64,000 bases of DNA from Amaranthus tricolor (lineage: Eukaryota > Streptophyta > Magnoliopsida > Caryophyllales > Amaranthaceae), in contig NC_080063.1 of assembly GCF_026212465.1 (NCBI RefSeq), positions 3,857,414 through 3,921,413 of the forward strand. The letters run 5' to 3'. Both the position numbers and the translations under genes were made by a program. Positions 48,211-59,855 of the stretch are shown in pieces (position 1 is the first letter of the stretch; each line of letters begins with the position of its first letter). The notes below the pieces were generated by a model that searched no databases, was not told the DNA's origin, and saw only the letters and a program-made list of their open reading frames with translations.

Positions 48211-51200
48211 TCAATCAAGGCTAGAAAAGTCAGGTTCATGAGGCTTCTGCAACGACAATTCAGTAGTACTAGACCCACTTCGAAGCCTATGAACACCCCT
48301 AAGAGCATTCCTAACAAACCTCGACACATACAACGTCGTTTTAAAACTAGAATCCCCAAAACGTCGCGTTTTAATCAAACATTTCTCTTCCCCATCATCA
48401 TCATCATCAAACATTATATCTTCATCTTCAAATCTTCGAATCTCAGCAATTTTTCTTCTCAAATGACCTTTCCATGCAGCTTGAATAAAACAAGCAGCCC
48501 AAGTCCTCCATTGTTGTGAATAAAATCTAAATGTATGTTGAACTTGTTTACTATGAAGTCTTCTAAACTGACTTGCAACATATTTTAATTCTTCTGCCCT
48601 TAATGCAAAGGCTTCTACTTCTGTTAGTGCCTTAACTGTCCTTGTGGATAAGGGTAGGTTGATTATGGATTTTGGGTCTAATGCCCATGTTAGAAGTTCT
48701 TCCCCACAAAAATCTCCTTCTTTTAGTAATCCTCTGTTGTAAAATCCACTTCTTCCTCCATCGGTTGTTACACTTTCTAAGTGTCCTCTTATGATGAAGA
48801 TCATTTCGTCTACTGGGTCTCCTTCTCGGACTATGAACGTTTTTTCTGTGTATAGGCTTGGTTTTAGACGTTCACATATTGCGTCTAGTAATCTCTCGTC
48901 CATGTTTGCAAATAACGGAACCTAAACAATATAGATTTAGCCATGTTAGAAATAATGCATATATACTAGTATAGATTGAATATATTGTGTACTCCCTCTA
49001 CCCCTATATGAGAATGCCCTAAATATTTTTTGGGTGAAATTTAGTGGAATAGACGAATATAAAGTAGATGATAAAATTAACTGGTTAAGATGGAAAGAGA
49101 TTTTTTGGATTAGATTAAAAGAAAAACAGTGGGATCAACTATTACCCAAAAAAAGGTGCAAAATGAGTGGGACAAATTAATATGGAAAGTGATGCAAATT
49201 GAGAAGGACAAAGGGAGTATTTCATGTCTTCTGCTTGGGAGGGATTTGAAAAAGCAAATGCATGTAAACAATTTTAGTCAAGTAAGAAGCTCAAATGAGT
49301 TGATAAGTCAATTTAGTGTAATGTATTTATTATCTAAGGCGAAAACCAATAAATATTTAGCTTTAATGGATCGGATGAGAGAGTAAAAATTCTTGTTAGA
49401 TGAAATGGTATCAGATCTTCATTGACATCCCTAAAAAATATATACATGAACACTTTGTTTGGATTGATCTTGGAATTGGAAGAAAACAAAAAGGAGAGAT
49501 TTGAAGGGGTATAATTTCTTTTGTTTTATACCATTATGAATTAATGCTATATTTGGGAATGAGGATTTCATTTGAAAATAGAGATTGGATTCAAATTTAG
49601 TGTTTGACAAATAAAGAATATTCAAATTTGGATTTGAGTCAAATCCACCATGGTTATAAAAATGATTAAACAATAAGAATTTGAAAATGACTTCTCAAAC
49701 TTTGTCATTCTCAAATTTTTCATTATGATTTTATAATTGAAATCTGCAATTTGAAATGAAATACATGTTCCCAAATGTAGAATTTTCAAGGGGAGAATTT
49801 GAAGAGATTAAGTTCAGATGCGGTAAGATTTAGAGCAAAAATGTTAATATTCATGTTGCCCTTCTTTCCTTTTTCCACCAAGCAAACAAGGGAGATCAGA
49901 CTTCTATTTCTTTCCCTTTTATTCCCTTTTCTTTTTCTTTTTTTTTTTTTCTGTTCTTTCCCTCTTATATTGTCAATCAAATAAAGTACAAGAATACAAA
50001 GAACATTAATATCAGCAAAATTGATTATAATTTAAATATCTCTAACCAAAAACAAAAAATACCACTACCTTAAATTTGTGAAATGGCAATCAAGGATTGG
50101 GCATGCATGAGTTAAACATTAATACATGGCTTCCATTGATAATTTTTTATATCCTTGTGTTTAAATTTGCTACATTGTTATTTTTAATGTTGCAAATTTA
50201 AATGGACGGAAGAATAACTGATGAAAAAAAAAACTTACTCTTCTAACTAAATTTAAACAAAGATGTCGTTTAATGTCCCTCCTAAGATCTTTTGGTAGAC
50301 TCTGAACAAGGCTTTCTTCATCAACTCCTCGTGTTTCCAACCATTTGTATTGGTTATAACGTCTAACTCGCTCCCTAAGTTCTTGGGGAAGTAAACGATG
50401 ATGCATCCATTGCTCTGAATCACGTCTTTTAATTCTCATCTCCTCAAGCCTTACAGTCAGCGATTGAAGATAAGTCTAACAAAATTAGAATAAGGAATTC
50501 AGACTTTTGTGTAATCAGCAATAATAGTTTATGGCCATTAATTGACTTTACAGTTTAAGTAATTGTTAGTGGTTTGATGTAATCAAAACATAACTTAAAA
50601 AAAAAAGAAGATAAGTGTTCAATAAAGTAGCAATTTAAGTATTATATACCGGAGTAACTACGTAACTGCTTTTGTAACTTTACAACCATTAGGTCTTAAA
50701 TCAAAATTAATGTTCTAAATTTATTTACATATTATTCTCATGGAATTAAATTGCAATACTTTACACAACTAATTCAACAAATAATATTCGATAATCATTA
50801 TTAACGACTACAACTACCCACACTACTAATAGTTAAACTTTATCTTCATAACAACATTGTGTAAAACATATATACCATATGTCTTTCATTAATTAGCAAG
50901 CTGAGACATGTGCTAGGGTATCTCCAATGCAGGAATGCTTAAACTAGAGCATGGTAAGATTTCTAATACTCCGTCACTAAGTATAAATCTTGTGTATATC
51001 AATGAATGAAAAAAAAAAGTACAAATGTATATTGTATGGGAAAATAGGAGAAATATATGGATGAAATAAAAAATTAAATTGAACATGTGGATAACAATTA
51101 AAAAAAAGTATGGATAATAGCCAAAAATAAAAATTGAGTAAAATCCAAAAGAAACTATAAAACAAAATTCTACAAATTCATCCTAGAAAATATTGTTATG

Positions 51201-53845
51201 TAGGAATTACCTGCATATTTCCAATCAGAAGTGCAAAAAGAATGAGACCAGATATTGCAAGACATATGGAAAATATGATCTCTCCCGGATACGTACTAGT
51301 TTGTAGCCCTTGGCCTAGTGTACTGCAAAAACAATTTGAAAATTCAAACTTATGTATTTTTGCTTATTACAACAACAATATAAATATTTTTTCGTTTCAC
51401 TATATTTTATACATTTGAATACTAGAGACAATGCTAACCATAAAATATCTAATCATTCACATATTTCAAAACAAGGAAGAAAATTTGGCATAAGAAATCA
51501 TTCAATAGAAGTAATATACCTTAGATTTTGTAAGCCCCACCAGAGGCAGTAACAAAATTTTCTGAAGAAGGTTTGAGATTCAACAATCTTGGATGACATA
51601 GCTTGTGTATAGATTCCAAAGTTGAAGGATGTAGGTCCAATATCCTCCACAGAACACATTTTTCCAAGTACTTCCACACTAATATTTCTCCATGTCTCAT
51701 AAGAACCATCCATATCATGTTTACCACAATATAAGAAATCTTCATTGCACTTATCTCCTTGACTTTGACATGCCTTTTGCCAACATGTATCAATTCGTTC
51801 CACTGCCAACAAATACCATAACGCTCCTGCAATCTATAGGCAGGCATATTTGGTAAAATAGCTTATTGGACAGTTTTAACTTATTAAGATACCAAAGCAT
51901 CTAATCATCATACCCAGTGTATCCCGCCTATAGAATACTATGGTCAGAGTCTGGGGAGGGAAGGATGGCGAAAACTCATACCCATAAAGAAGAGTGCGGC
52001 CAAAGAGTCCCCCGACTCGAGAAAGAACAAGAGAAGTTTCTGCAACTGATCGGACCGAATGAAGCTGAAGCTAACTCCGCAAGTCTGCATCAACCATCTA
52101 ATGCTAATTTTAAATAACTTGCTTAACTGGTTGAAACAGTTTGTTATTATAACTTAGCTGACGTATGATAAAGCGCTCCCATTAGCATGTTTAAAAACAA
52201 TTGATCGAATCAATTACTCCAACTAGTTATCATAATTAAGGAAGCGTAAAGTGTATAAGGTACGTTTTTATATCATAGAATGGCATTAAATAACATACTT
52301 ACATGACTAGAGAGCAAGTACCACAGCAAGTAATAAGCAGCACCAAGCCAAGCACTTTCCGCAAAACCGCCAGCAGTCTTTTTTAGATCAGAAGTTAAAG
52401 GATAAAACCTTCCAAATCTAAATATGTATTGAACAAATATGATTACTTGCAACCACTGTTTTGTTTCCAGTATAGCTTTGCCTTGTGCTTTAACTAGGTA
52501 TTTTAACACCACAATCTGTACAGCAGCATAATCATAATTAACCCCATTTTTATAATGGTTGATATTTACGTTAAGGGTGCACAATTCTGTAAATTCAATG
52601 CCATTACATGTCTCCACCTAGCTAGGCCGAGTCTAATCCTTTATAGCAAATATTGGATTTGTTTGATAAATGGCTTTTCATAAAAAATAAATTTTTGTTA
52701 ACTTTTGGGCGATCAAACAACCAAAAAAGCATTTGATAAAAAACTTTTAAATCAACTCAAATTCTATTTTAAAGCAAAAATCTAAAAGCTACTATAAGTA
52801 GCATTATATTGGTTTTTGACTTTTTGAATCACTTTTTTCTGGAATAAACAACTTACAACTAGGATCTCTCCTAACCTTTAGTAAGATAGATATTTGCCTA
52901 GGGCCCAAAGTTTAAAAGCGGCCCAATAGCTTAATTTATCAATAATGTCATGTAGAACGTACAACGTATAACATTGCTTGTAAAATTGTAAATTTACTTT
53001 TGTCAAACATCCATTAAAAAACGAAATCGACCCACCATAAAAAAAAGGTCCATTTCTTTTAATTTGCTGAGGGCCCATAAAGTAACAGGAACGACAATGC
53101 TAACAACCAACACCTAATGTTTACCTTAACGTCTTTATAACAATTTCCTTAACAACCAATACTTTTAGCAGGTTAAACCAGCCAACAACCATTTACTAAA
53201 CAAACCCATCTCATCAACTTTGCATAAATAAAACGTACACAATTTATAAAAAAAAAATTAAAAATAAAAAAATAAAAAACATCTTACTTGGGGTAGAGGA
53301 AGAACAGCCAAAACATCCACAATAAAATAACGAAACAAGTATCTTTTAGCAATCTCCTTAGTATCAATCACAAGTTCACCTCTTCCAAAAACCCTAGAAG
53401 ATGGTGCAATATAGGCAGTCCTAAACTGAAAAATGACATGAATTATATAAAATGCATCAACCATAGTCCTTAAAGTAGTGGTAGTAGCAGCTAAAGAGAA
53501 ATCCATCCCTAAACAATCCTTTCGATGTTCGACGATTGGAAGATAAAAGAACAAAGGATCAATGGAAACTGCAATGATACAAGATATAACAAATAGTTTG
53601 TTCCAAAGAATAAGTGATCTATCTTGAGGATCAAATATTTTTTTGTCTGATACTTTAAGATCTTCAGGGAATATTGCCCTAGTAACTCCTGATTTTAGTG
53701 ATTTACCAAATGTTTTTAGTCCTTGTGGGCCCATCGTTGCTAACATTGATGGGTTATATGCTCCATATATTGTTCTTTTTATTCCTTCTATGTTGAATCC
53801 TCCAAATCCATTGGCTGTGCTTGTTGATGATGAGTATGAGTCCAT
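48211..53845 (-). CDS. CNGC: Cyclic-nucleotide-gated ion channel, group II (CNGC5/6/9-like), six exons
   Basis: A complete gene for a plasma-membrane cation (calcium-permeable) channel, about 714 aa. Exons, minus strand: 53845-53288, 52515-52303, 51833-51520, 51322-51211, 50475-50239, 48921-48211. All junctions are GT/AG and the phases are open. Exon 1 has KVSDKKIFDPQDRSLILWNK, S1-S3 (about 78-183) and IAPSSRVFGRGELVID. Exon 2 carries S4/S5 (YIFRFGRFYPLTSDLKKTAG). Exon 3 carries FLYCGKHDMDG and the pore (CLWWGLQNLSTLGQGL across the exon 3/4 joint). Exon 5 carries SEQWMHHRLLPQELRERVRR. Exon 6 holds the cyclic-nucleotide domain with cassette GRSGFYNRGLLKEGDFCGEE and the IQ-type calmodulin site (FIQAAWKGHLRRK), ending KPHEPDFSSLD. 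An ATG at 53872 would add nine residues. The one at 53845 has the better context (aaaatgg) and is preferred. Confidence 0.95.
48990..49219. mobile_element. Stowaway-type MITE in CNGC intron 5
   Basis: The element (48992-49217) begins ctccctctacccctatatga and ends, on the minus strand, ctccctttgtccttctcaat, with TA at both sides. It lies inside the 48922-50238 intron and is non-coding. Confidence 0.75.
49547..49781. mobile_element. Non-autonomous DNA transposon in CNGC intron 5
   Basis: A 235-bp segment with inverted ends ctatatttgggaatgaggat and, on the minus strand, ctacatttgggaacatgtat, both followed by ttcattt. The inner halves also pair (attcaaatttggatttgagt region). Superfamily not assigned. 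The second MITE in the same intron. Confidence 0.65.
51900..52060 (-). repeat. SINE-like relic in CNGC intron 2
   Basis: The plus strand reads catacccagtgtatcccgcc, tctggggaggg and ctcataccc, a motif series common to plant tRNA-derived SINE-type repeats in reverse orientation. It lies between exon 3 and exon 2 of the channel gene; the frame crossing it is not a gene. Confidence 0.5.
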
Positions 53846-54085
53846 TTTGTTTAGCCTATTGCACAACCACATGTGATGATTAAGGATAGGAATTTCTAGA
53901 TTATAAATTAAATTTGTTTAAAGCTAAGTTTTACTATTATTAACATTTCTACTTTATTAGAAGCTTCCTTCAGTCTCATTGAGTTTGCAACTCATTCAAC
54001 CAAAAGTTGTCACATGAAAAACTTAATTGTTGCTAATTAAACGAGATAGGGTGAGTATCAAATAGTAAGAGTGTATACTATTTGG

Positions 54086-54345
54086 GCTAACACAAATTCT
54101 TGTGAGAGACCTTTTCTAATTAGGCCGACCTATTATATATTTTTGAAAATATTGTAAGTAAGGATTTAAAATGATGTGAGTAGACATTTAAGATATTGAA
54201 AGTAAGTATAAGGATATAGTAAGTAAACATTAAGGAAAATATAAGTAAGCATTAAGAATACGATAAATAGACATTAATTTTTAATGGACTGGGCTTGAGA
54301 TATATCTCTCAAAGAAACGGTCTTCCAAGAGACTAGTTGTTGGGC
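54086..54345. mobile_element. MITE-like element with internal 22-24-bp minisatellite
   Basis: The left end gggctaacacaaattcttgtgagagacc and, on the minus strand, the right end ggcccaacaactagtctcttggaagacc are imperfect inverted repeats. Between them, about 54155-54275 holds five to six degenerate units of the type gtaagta(g/a)acattaaga. Confidence 0.45.
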
Positions 54346-57161
54346 CAATAAATTATTGAAGTATATGTATGGAAATTAATATAAGATAGGTTAAATAGGA
54401 AAGAATTTCTATAATTATCGTACAAATGGTATTAACTAACATTATTATGAATTGACATCATATTAACAAAGTAATATTGGTAGGGATGGGTATATATATA
54501 TAGGTCTTATACACAATAAGTCTTGACCCAGATTGCTTAATCCTAATTTTTTGTTACACTACTCAATATATATACAATAACAAGTATTGGTCGATTCTCG
54601 TAAAAGTAGGTCTTTTGGTTTAAGTTAATAATTCTTTATTAAATAATAAGATATATAAATTATTTTATAGTTAGTATGCGTTATTGACTTACTAATAACA
54701 TTTTTGTTCATTCACTAAACTTGTTTGTTTACTTTGAAACTTATTTTTTAATTTGAAAATTAGTTTTTTGAGTTGTGCGTTTTGTAACTTGAAAATGAGA
54801 AGACCTATACAATGAAATTTGTTTATTAGTATAATGTGTTTAATTTCAAGAAAAAGTTTAATGAATTAATATAGTTGTATGTAACTTAAAAAATTTTGAT
54901 GAATTTGACTATTACATCAACATTGATAGCTCTCAGATAAAGTTTGTAAGAAGCTATTATTATTGAAGTTATATTTGACTATATATTTGTGCAAAAACAA
55001 TAAAAATTTGAATACACATTTAAATTGTAGACTTACCAATCTTTATAGAATTTGATCTGGGTGTTAATTTTTTAGACTATATGAATACGAGAATAGCTAG
55101 ACTCGTGCCCATCCAGATCCAACTCATACCTACCACTATTTCTCAACAATAATAGCATGTCATTATTTCAATCTCATATAATTTTTTAGTTTGTCGAAAT
55201 GTAAGAGATCAAAAGTACATAACTTTCTCTAATTGATTCATGATCGTATTCATAGCAAATTTAATATTATTCGCAAATAAAAGTGTGCATGATAAAAAAA
55301 AAATCGTAATGCATGAAATTTAAGCATCAAACTTCACAAAAAATTGTAGAAAAATTGGAGAACATTAAAGAAGTAAAGTTGATAATGAAGGGATAAAGTC
55401 AAAAGATTAAGCCGTTTATACCTAACGAACTTTTCTCTTTGACCACCAATGAATTGAGACTTGAAACCCCACATCTCCAATTTGATGAAGTTGATCAACT
55501 AAGCAAAATCAAGATATTAGCTGCATACATTCTTCCAAATTCCAACCATGTATTAAATCATGAGTACAGCTACTTATTATCATATTTTATTATGATTTGC
55601 AAACAATCTTACAATTGAATGACCGTAACACGTATATAGCACAATTAATACAACTATAACAATATAAATTATTTGTTTTGCAGGTCGTCTCATCGAGGGA
55701 TGATCTCTAACAAGAGTAGCTCTTTAAGGAATGTACAGATAAACGCCTAATATTAATAGAGGATAACCTTAAAACACAATTAGAAAGACCTAATGACAAA
55801 TATAAAAATAAAATATTGCCCAAAATAAAATACGTTGTAATATTCACAATTTCATTGAATTTCTTCATAGGATAACAACATTGACAAAAAAAAATGCCTC
55901 ACAAATACAATGGTGATAACAACATTCACAAAATAATTATTTCATTAAGCAATATTATTTTTATTTATTTTTTTGCAAGGGTCAATTGAAACAAACTTTA
56001 TGTTACAATGAATAATATTGTGTATATCGGACCTCAAATCCTGCCTAACTAATAGCATTGAGGCAATGAAATGTTATTGTCGTTTCATACAACAAAAATC
56101 ATAAAGCTTTAGAAATGTTAACTTGAAATTTTTTCGATTCCCCCAAATCTGAACAATTAATCAGACTTTATATTTTATTTATCTCAAGAATTATCATTTA
56201 TTTCTTTCATTTTTTTCCATTTAATTTGATAATCAAACTCATATATACTCATATATATATATATATATATATATGAATTATAGGACAAACATGTAAGGAT
56301 GGAGATAAAGCTGCAAAACCTTAATGCGATATGGTGAATGGAAACTTTGCCATTGTTGAATGAGGGCATCAAGTAATTAAAATCAAAATGATGACTTTGT
56401 AGAGAAATTGTATATTAGAAATAATCTGGAAAATTCAGGGATAAAGGGAGGTAAGGAAGACCCTGAAAATTTTTAGCAAATTGGTGAATGAGAAATTTCA
56501 TTAATTGAAATACAATTAAAATTTGTGATTAAAAAAAATAATGATGATTGGTCTATTAAGCTGTCAAAAATAAACTATAGGTGATTTTTGAAGAGAAAAA
56601 AAACACGTGTATATGAATTTATTTTGTGACAACTGTTTTTACGATTGAGGAAAAAAAACAATTGGAGGTTATTAATAAAATATATAATATTAATATTTTA
56701 TGAAATAACCTTAGATCCCCCTATGAGTATCTATCACATATATATTCTTTCTTAAATGAGACAGTCTTACGATTAGATCAATTATATTTGTGTAGTCTAA
56801 TATACAAATATAGCATATTTTTAAATGATTACTTAAGATTTTAAATTTCTCATTTTTAACACCCCCCAAGACCCTGACTTTGTATGGGACATTATAGACC
56901 CTGACTTTGTATGAGACATTAGACTGCTGATATGAGCATAATTATTTTTTATAATTATTTTTTATAGTCTTTAGTAATTGATTACAATATTAAAGTGATT
57001 TTTTAGGACTTGCCATGAGTCAAATATGGGATACGGTCTTATTTGGGTAACTATGGGTTTGGCTTGGTAACTTTCATTAAGTTATTAACAGAAAGGAGAG
57101 TAAAAAGAGATGATTGTTATTGATGATTAGAAATTAGAAGATACAATTGCCTTCTGTCTAA

Positions 57162-57163
<2 letters not shown>

Positions 57164-57229
<66 letters not shown>
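57164..57229. repeat. (TA)n microsatellite
   Basis: An uninterrupted run of about 33 TA units. Confidence 0.95.
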
Positions 57230-57234
<5 letters not shown>

Positions 57235-57274
57235 AGGAGTAAACTAAATCAAGAAAGCTAATAGACACGTGCCA

Positions 57275-57526
57275 CTAAGGCTTTATACTACATGACACAA
57301 AGCAATACAATAGACACGTGCTGACTAACAAGAATAAGTTATATCCTAAGAAACAAAGTAAATACACGAAAGCAGCTTCTAGTCTTGTGTCCTTTGAGCA
57401 ATCAGTCTTGGCTTCCTGGATAACATGATCAGCTACATTGTATGCAAGCTCAGCTTCACCTCCAAAGGATTTGGTAGTCTTAATAGTTATGGAATTATAA
57501 TCGATAAGTAATTTGTAAAAAATCAC
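57275..57526 (-). other. Unrecognised open frame, possible exon-derived fragment
   Basis: A frame of 83 codons; its central part, including FGGEAELAYNVADHVIQEA and DCSKDTRLEAAF, has a protein-like composition, whereas both ends look like low-complexity read-through. I do not recognise the family. The segment (about 57395-57485) could be one captured or orphan exon. The 13-bp word aatagacacgtgc occurs twice next to it (about 57258 and 57308). Confidence 0.25.
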
Positions 57527-58309
57527 AAATTCATTTTAAGCATGAGAACCTTTGTTAAAAAATATGTACAACTTCCCTTTCATAACAAATATTAATACAT
57601 ATAAGTGGGCATGCATTTTAAGAAATAATATAGATTTTGTAACAAGATTTATAGAATGTCATTTATTTCAGATAGGCTTAAACTTTTATAATTTTTGATT
57701 GAATCATAATGAAATATTTTTAAAATTTATAATTGCTGAAGAGGAGAATAATTAAACACTCTGACTAAAAAAACTATAGCAATTCTTTCGAGAAAGTACA
57801 TAAAACGCAAATTATATGAAAAATCTGTGATTAAAACAACATTAAACAACCACTAGTTAGTGGAATGGAAATATCTTTTTCGTAACAAGCTAGATCGAGG
57901 AAAAGAAAGTGATTAACGAGAATCAATCTTAAATTACTTCTGAAAAAAGTGATACATGCTTTAATTTAATCAATATTCATTTTTCTTGTTACTTTATATT
58001 TTTTGTTTGATTGTTTAGAAGATTTTCTTAGTTGATCCTATTGTTCTGGATACTTCTACTTAAATTTGATTGACGTCAAAATAGGACTAATTAAAGTATA
58101 AACTTTATAAGTAACGATTTTTCAAGTTAACAACCTTATATTATTAGAACTATAGCTTTGAGCCTTAGGCATTACTTTTATTATATTGTTTTAAGATGAT
58201 TCATCATAATTGTCATGACTCGGCTATCTAAAGAACTAACTCAACTAAAAGTTTAAGTCCCTTCTGACTCTTGCCTTGGCCTTGACAAGCAATATTATAA
58301 TACGACATG

Positions 58310-59347
58310 TTATTTCCAAGCTAAGGAGGCAACAAGGGACTGCAATCCCACTGATATTAACTTGACAGTGTTCACTAGGCAGGCAAATACAATTGCCGTC
58401 TTGGGAAGACTTGGCGAGCTCCAACTGGTTGGAGGAGCTCTAGGGTTTACATTTGCCAATGTTACCGGTTTCTCGATCCTAAATGGCTTGTGGGAGCCAT
58501 GGAACCGATATGTGGGCAAGCATATGGGGCCCAAAAGCTTCATGATCCTTCATAGGACCCTCTTCATGGCAACTCCTTTGTTGCTTCTAGCCACCATTCT
58601 AATCTGTACCCTTTGGTTGAATATGGGCAAGATTCTTCCGCTTTTCAGGCAACAAAAGGACATGGTGACAATGGCACAAAGGTATCTTTTATATATGTTA
58701 ACCTGATTGATGGGACCAGGAGGTCAAGAAGTGGCGTTCTTTGCTAAGCTTATATGGTCCGTGCTGCCTAACAGCCTGCCTAGAGTGGTGGTGCTACGAG
58801 ATCCTTGTCCTCCTCACCAGGCGGCTTCCCAATGCTAAGGAAGCAGTTGGGGGTGATTGCAATTGTGCTCAACTTTAACTAATTGCTCTTCTCGGTTATG
58901 CTCTCACCCTCTGTCGGTGCATCTACCAGGTGTCCAGTGAACTCAGGGCAAACAAACCAGAAGCAGCTTACAAGTCTGCTTACGTGTCACTACTTACTAC
59001 GGCCTTCTCGGGGTGCATGGGGGCCAGGGTCATGGTATTATCGCAAATGGTGGGGCCCTCTGCTAAGTCATAACAAGGAAGTGATCAAAGGGGTAATGAA
59101 AATGATGGTTATGGCTATGATTGAACAGGCAAACTTTCCATGGAAAGTTTCTGGAGGGATTTTCCGAGGAACAGCAAGGCCATGGCTTGGTACTAATGCA
59201 AGCCTTGGAATCAAAAGTAATAAAGGTAACCCTGGGAGGACTCTTGGGGTTCACAGGGGGATCAATCTGCTTGATTTTGCTATTGGTGTCCATAGCAAGA
59301 ACAATTGGGTAGACGAGGCACGCAAGGCTCAAGGACGTGCCTCTTAA
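58310..59347 (+). pseudogene. MATE / DTX efflux transporter, processed-looking dead copy
   Basis: Fragments of a plant MATE transporter (multi-spanning antiporter for organic cations or metabolites) occur in order. TM1-3 region: VLGRLGELQLVGGALGFTF, ANVTGFSILNGLW, LWLNMGKILPLFRQ and MAQRYLLYML (58362-58706). Then LTACLEWWCYEILVLL (about 58765), VGASTRVSSELRANKPEAAY (about 58905), GIFRGTARPWLGTNASLGIK (about 59155) and NWVDEARKAQ (about 59305). The frame changes several times and stops intervene (for example near 58880 and 59070-59110). About a quarter of the protein, TM4 to TM6, is missing between 58706 and 58760. No introns are apparent. It resembles the DTX48-type subfamily. Confidence 0.85.
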
Positions 59348-59855
59348 AGAGAAGATAATGCCTTCAAAAAAGACAGTGAATTCTAAAGTAACAACGTGAT
59401 CAGTATTATGAACACATAATATAGACGAGATTTAACCTAAATTAATATGTGGATGCTCATATCTTGGGATGGAGAGAAAATTGCCAACAAATATAGCAGA
59501 GATCAATCTTTTACATCCATGAAACATTGCCATTGAAAGATATAAATGTGACTGTCAGTAACATAAACTTTAGCTCGCAAGCAATTCCAATTTCAAAATG
59601 CTATACTATAAAGATTTCACAAAATGAAGTATTGACAACAAAAAAATAAAGCTACATACAATATTCACGTTTTGCAAAATCACAAATTTTGGAAAATATG
59701 AAATCGTGGCTTCTCTATTTGGTAATTTTTCCATCAAGTTTGTGGAGAGAAAGACCTTAACTAATGAAGAATGGATGAGAATTTGATTTAAGCACACTGC
59801 ATGATTTGATAACATGAGATATAAGAGATATTGACACAAATTAGTATCTTATGGA

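Larger units (their letters stand above)
53873..58309. other. Intergenic stretch between CNGC and the MATE pseudogene
   Basis: The region just above 53845 should hold the CNGC promoter, but I see no defined site. Beyond it are a MITE with internal minisatellite (54086-54345), TA microsatellites at 56250-56273 and 57164-57229, an unrecognised open frame at 57275-57526, and a TRIM fragment at 58216-58262. No gene supported. Confidence 0.55.

Noticed and set aside
51917..52117. Plus-strand frame of 66 codons
   Set aside because: Lies in a SINE-like relic within a CNGC intron, on the opposite strand.
53846..53872. Upstream ATG extending CNGC by nine residues
   Set aside because: Weaker start context than the ATG at 53845; kept only as an alternative start.
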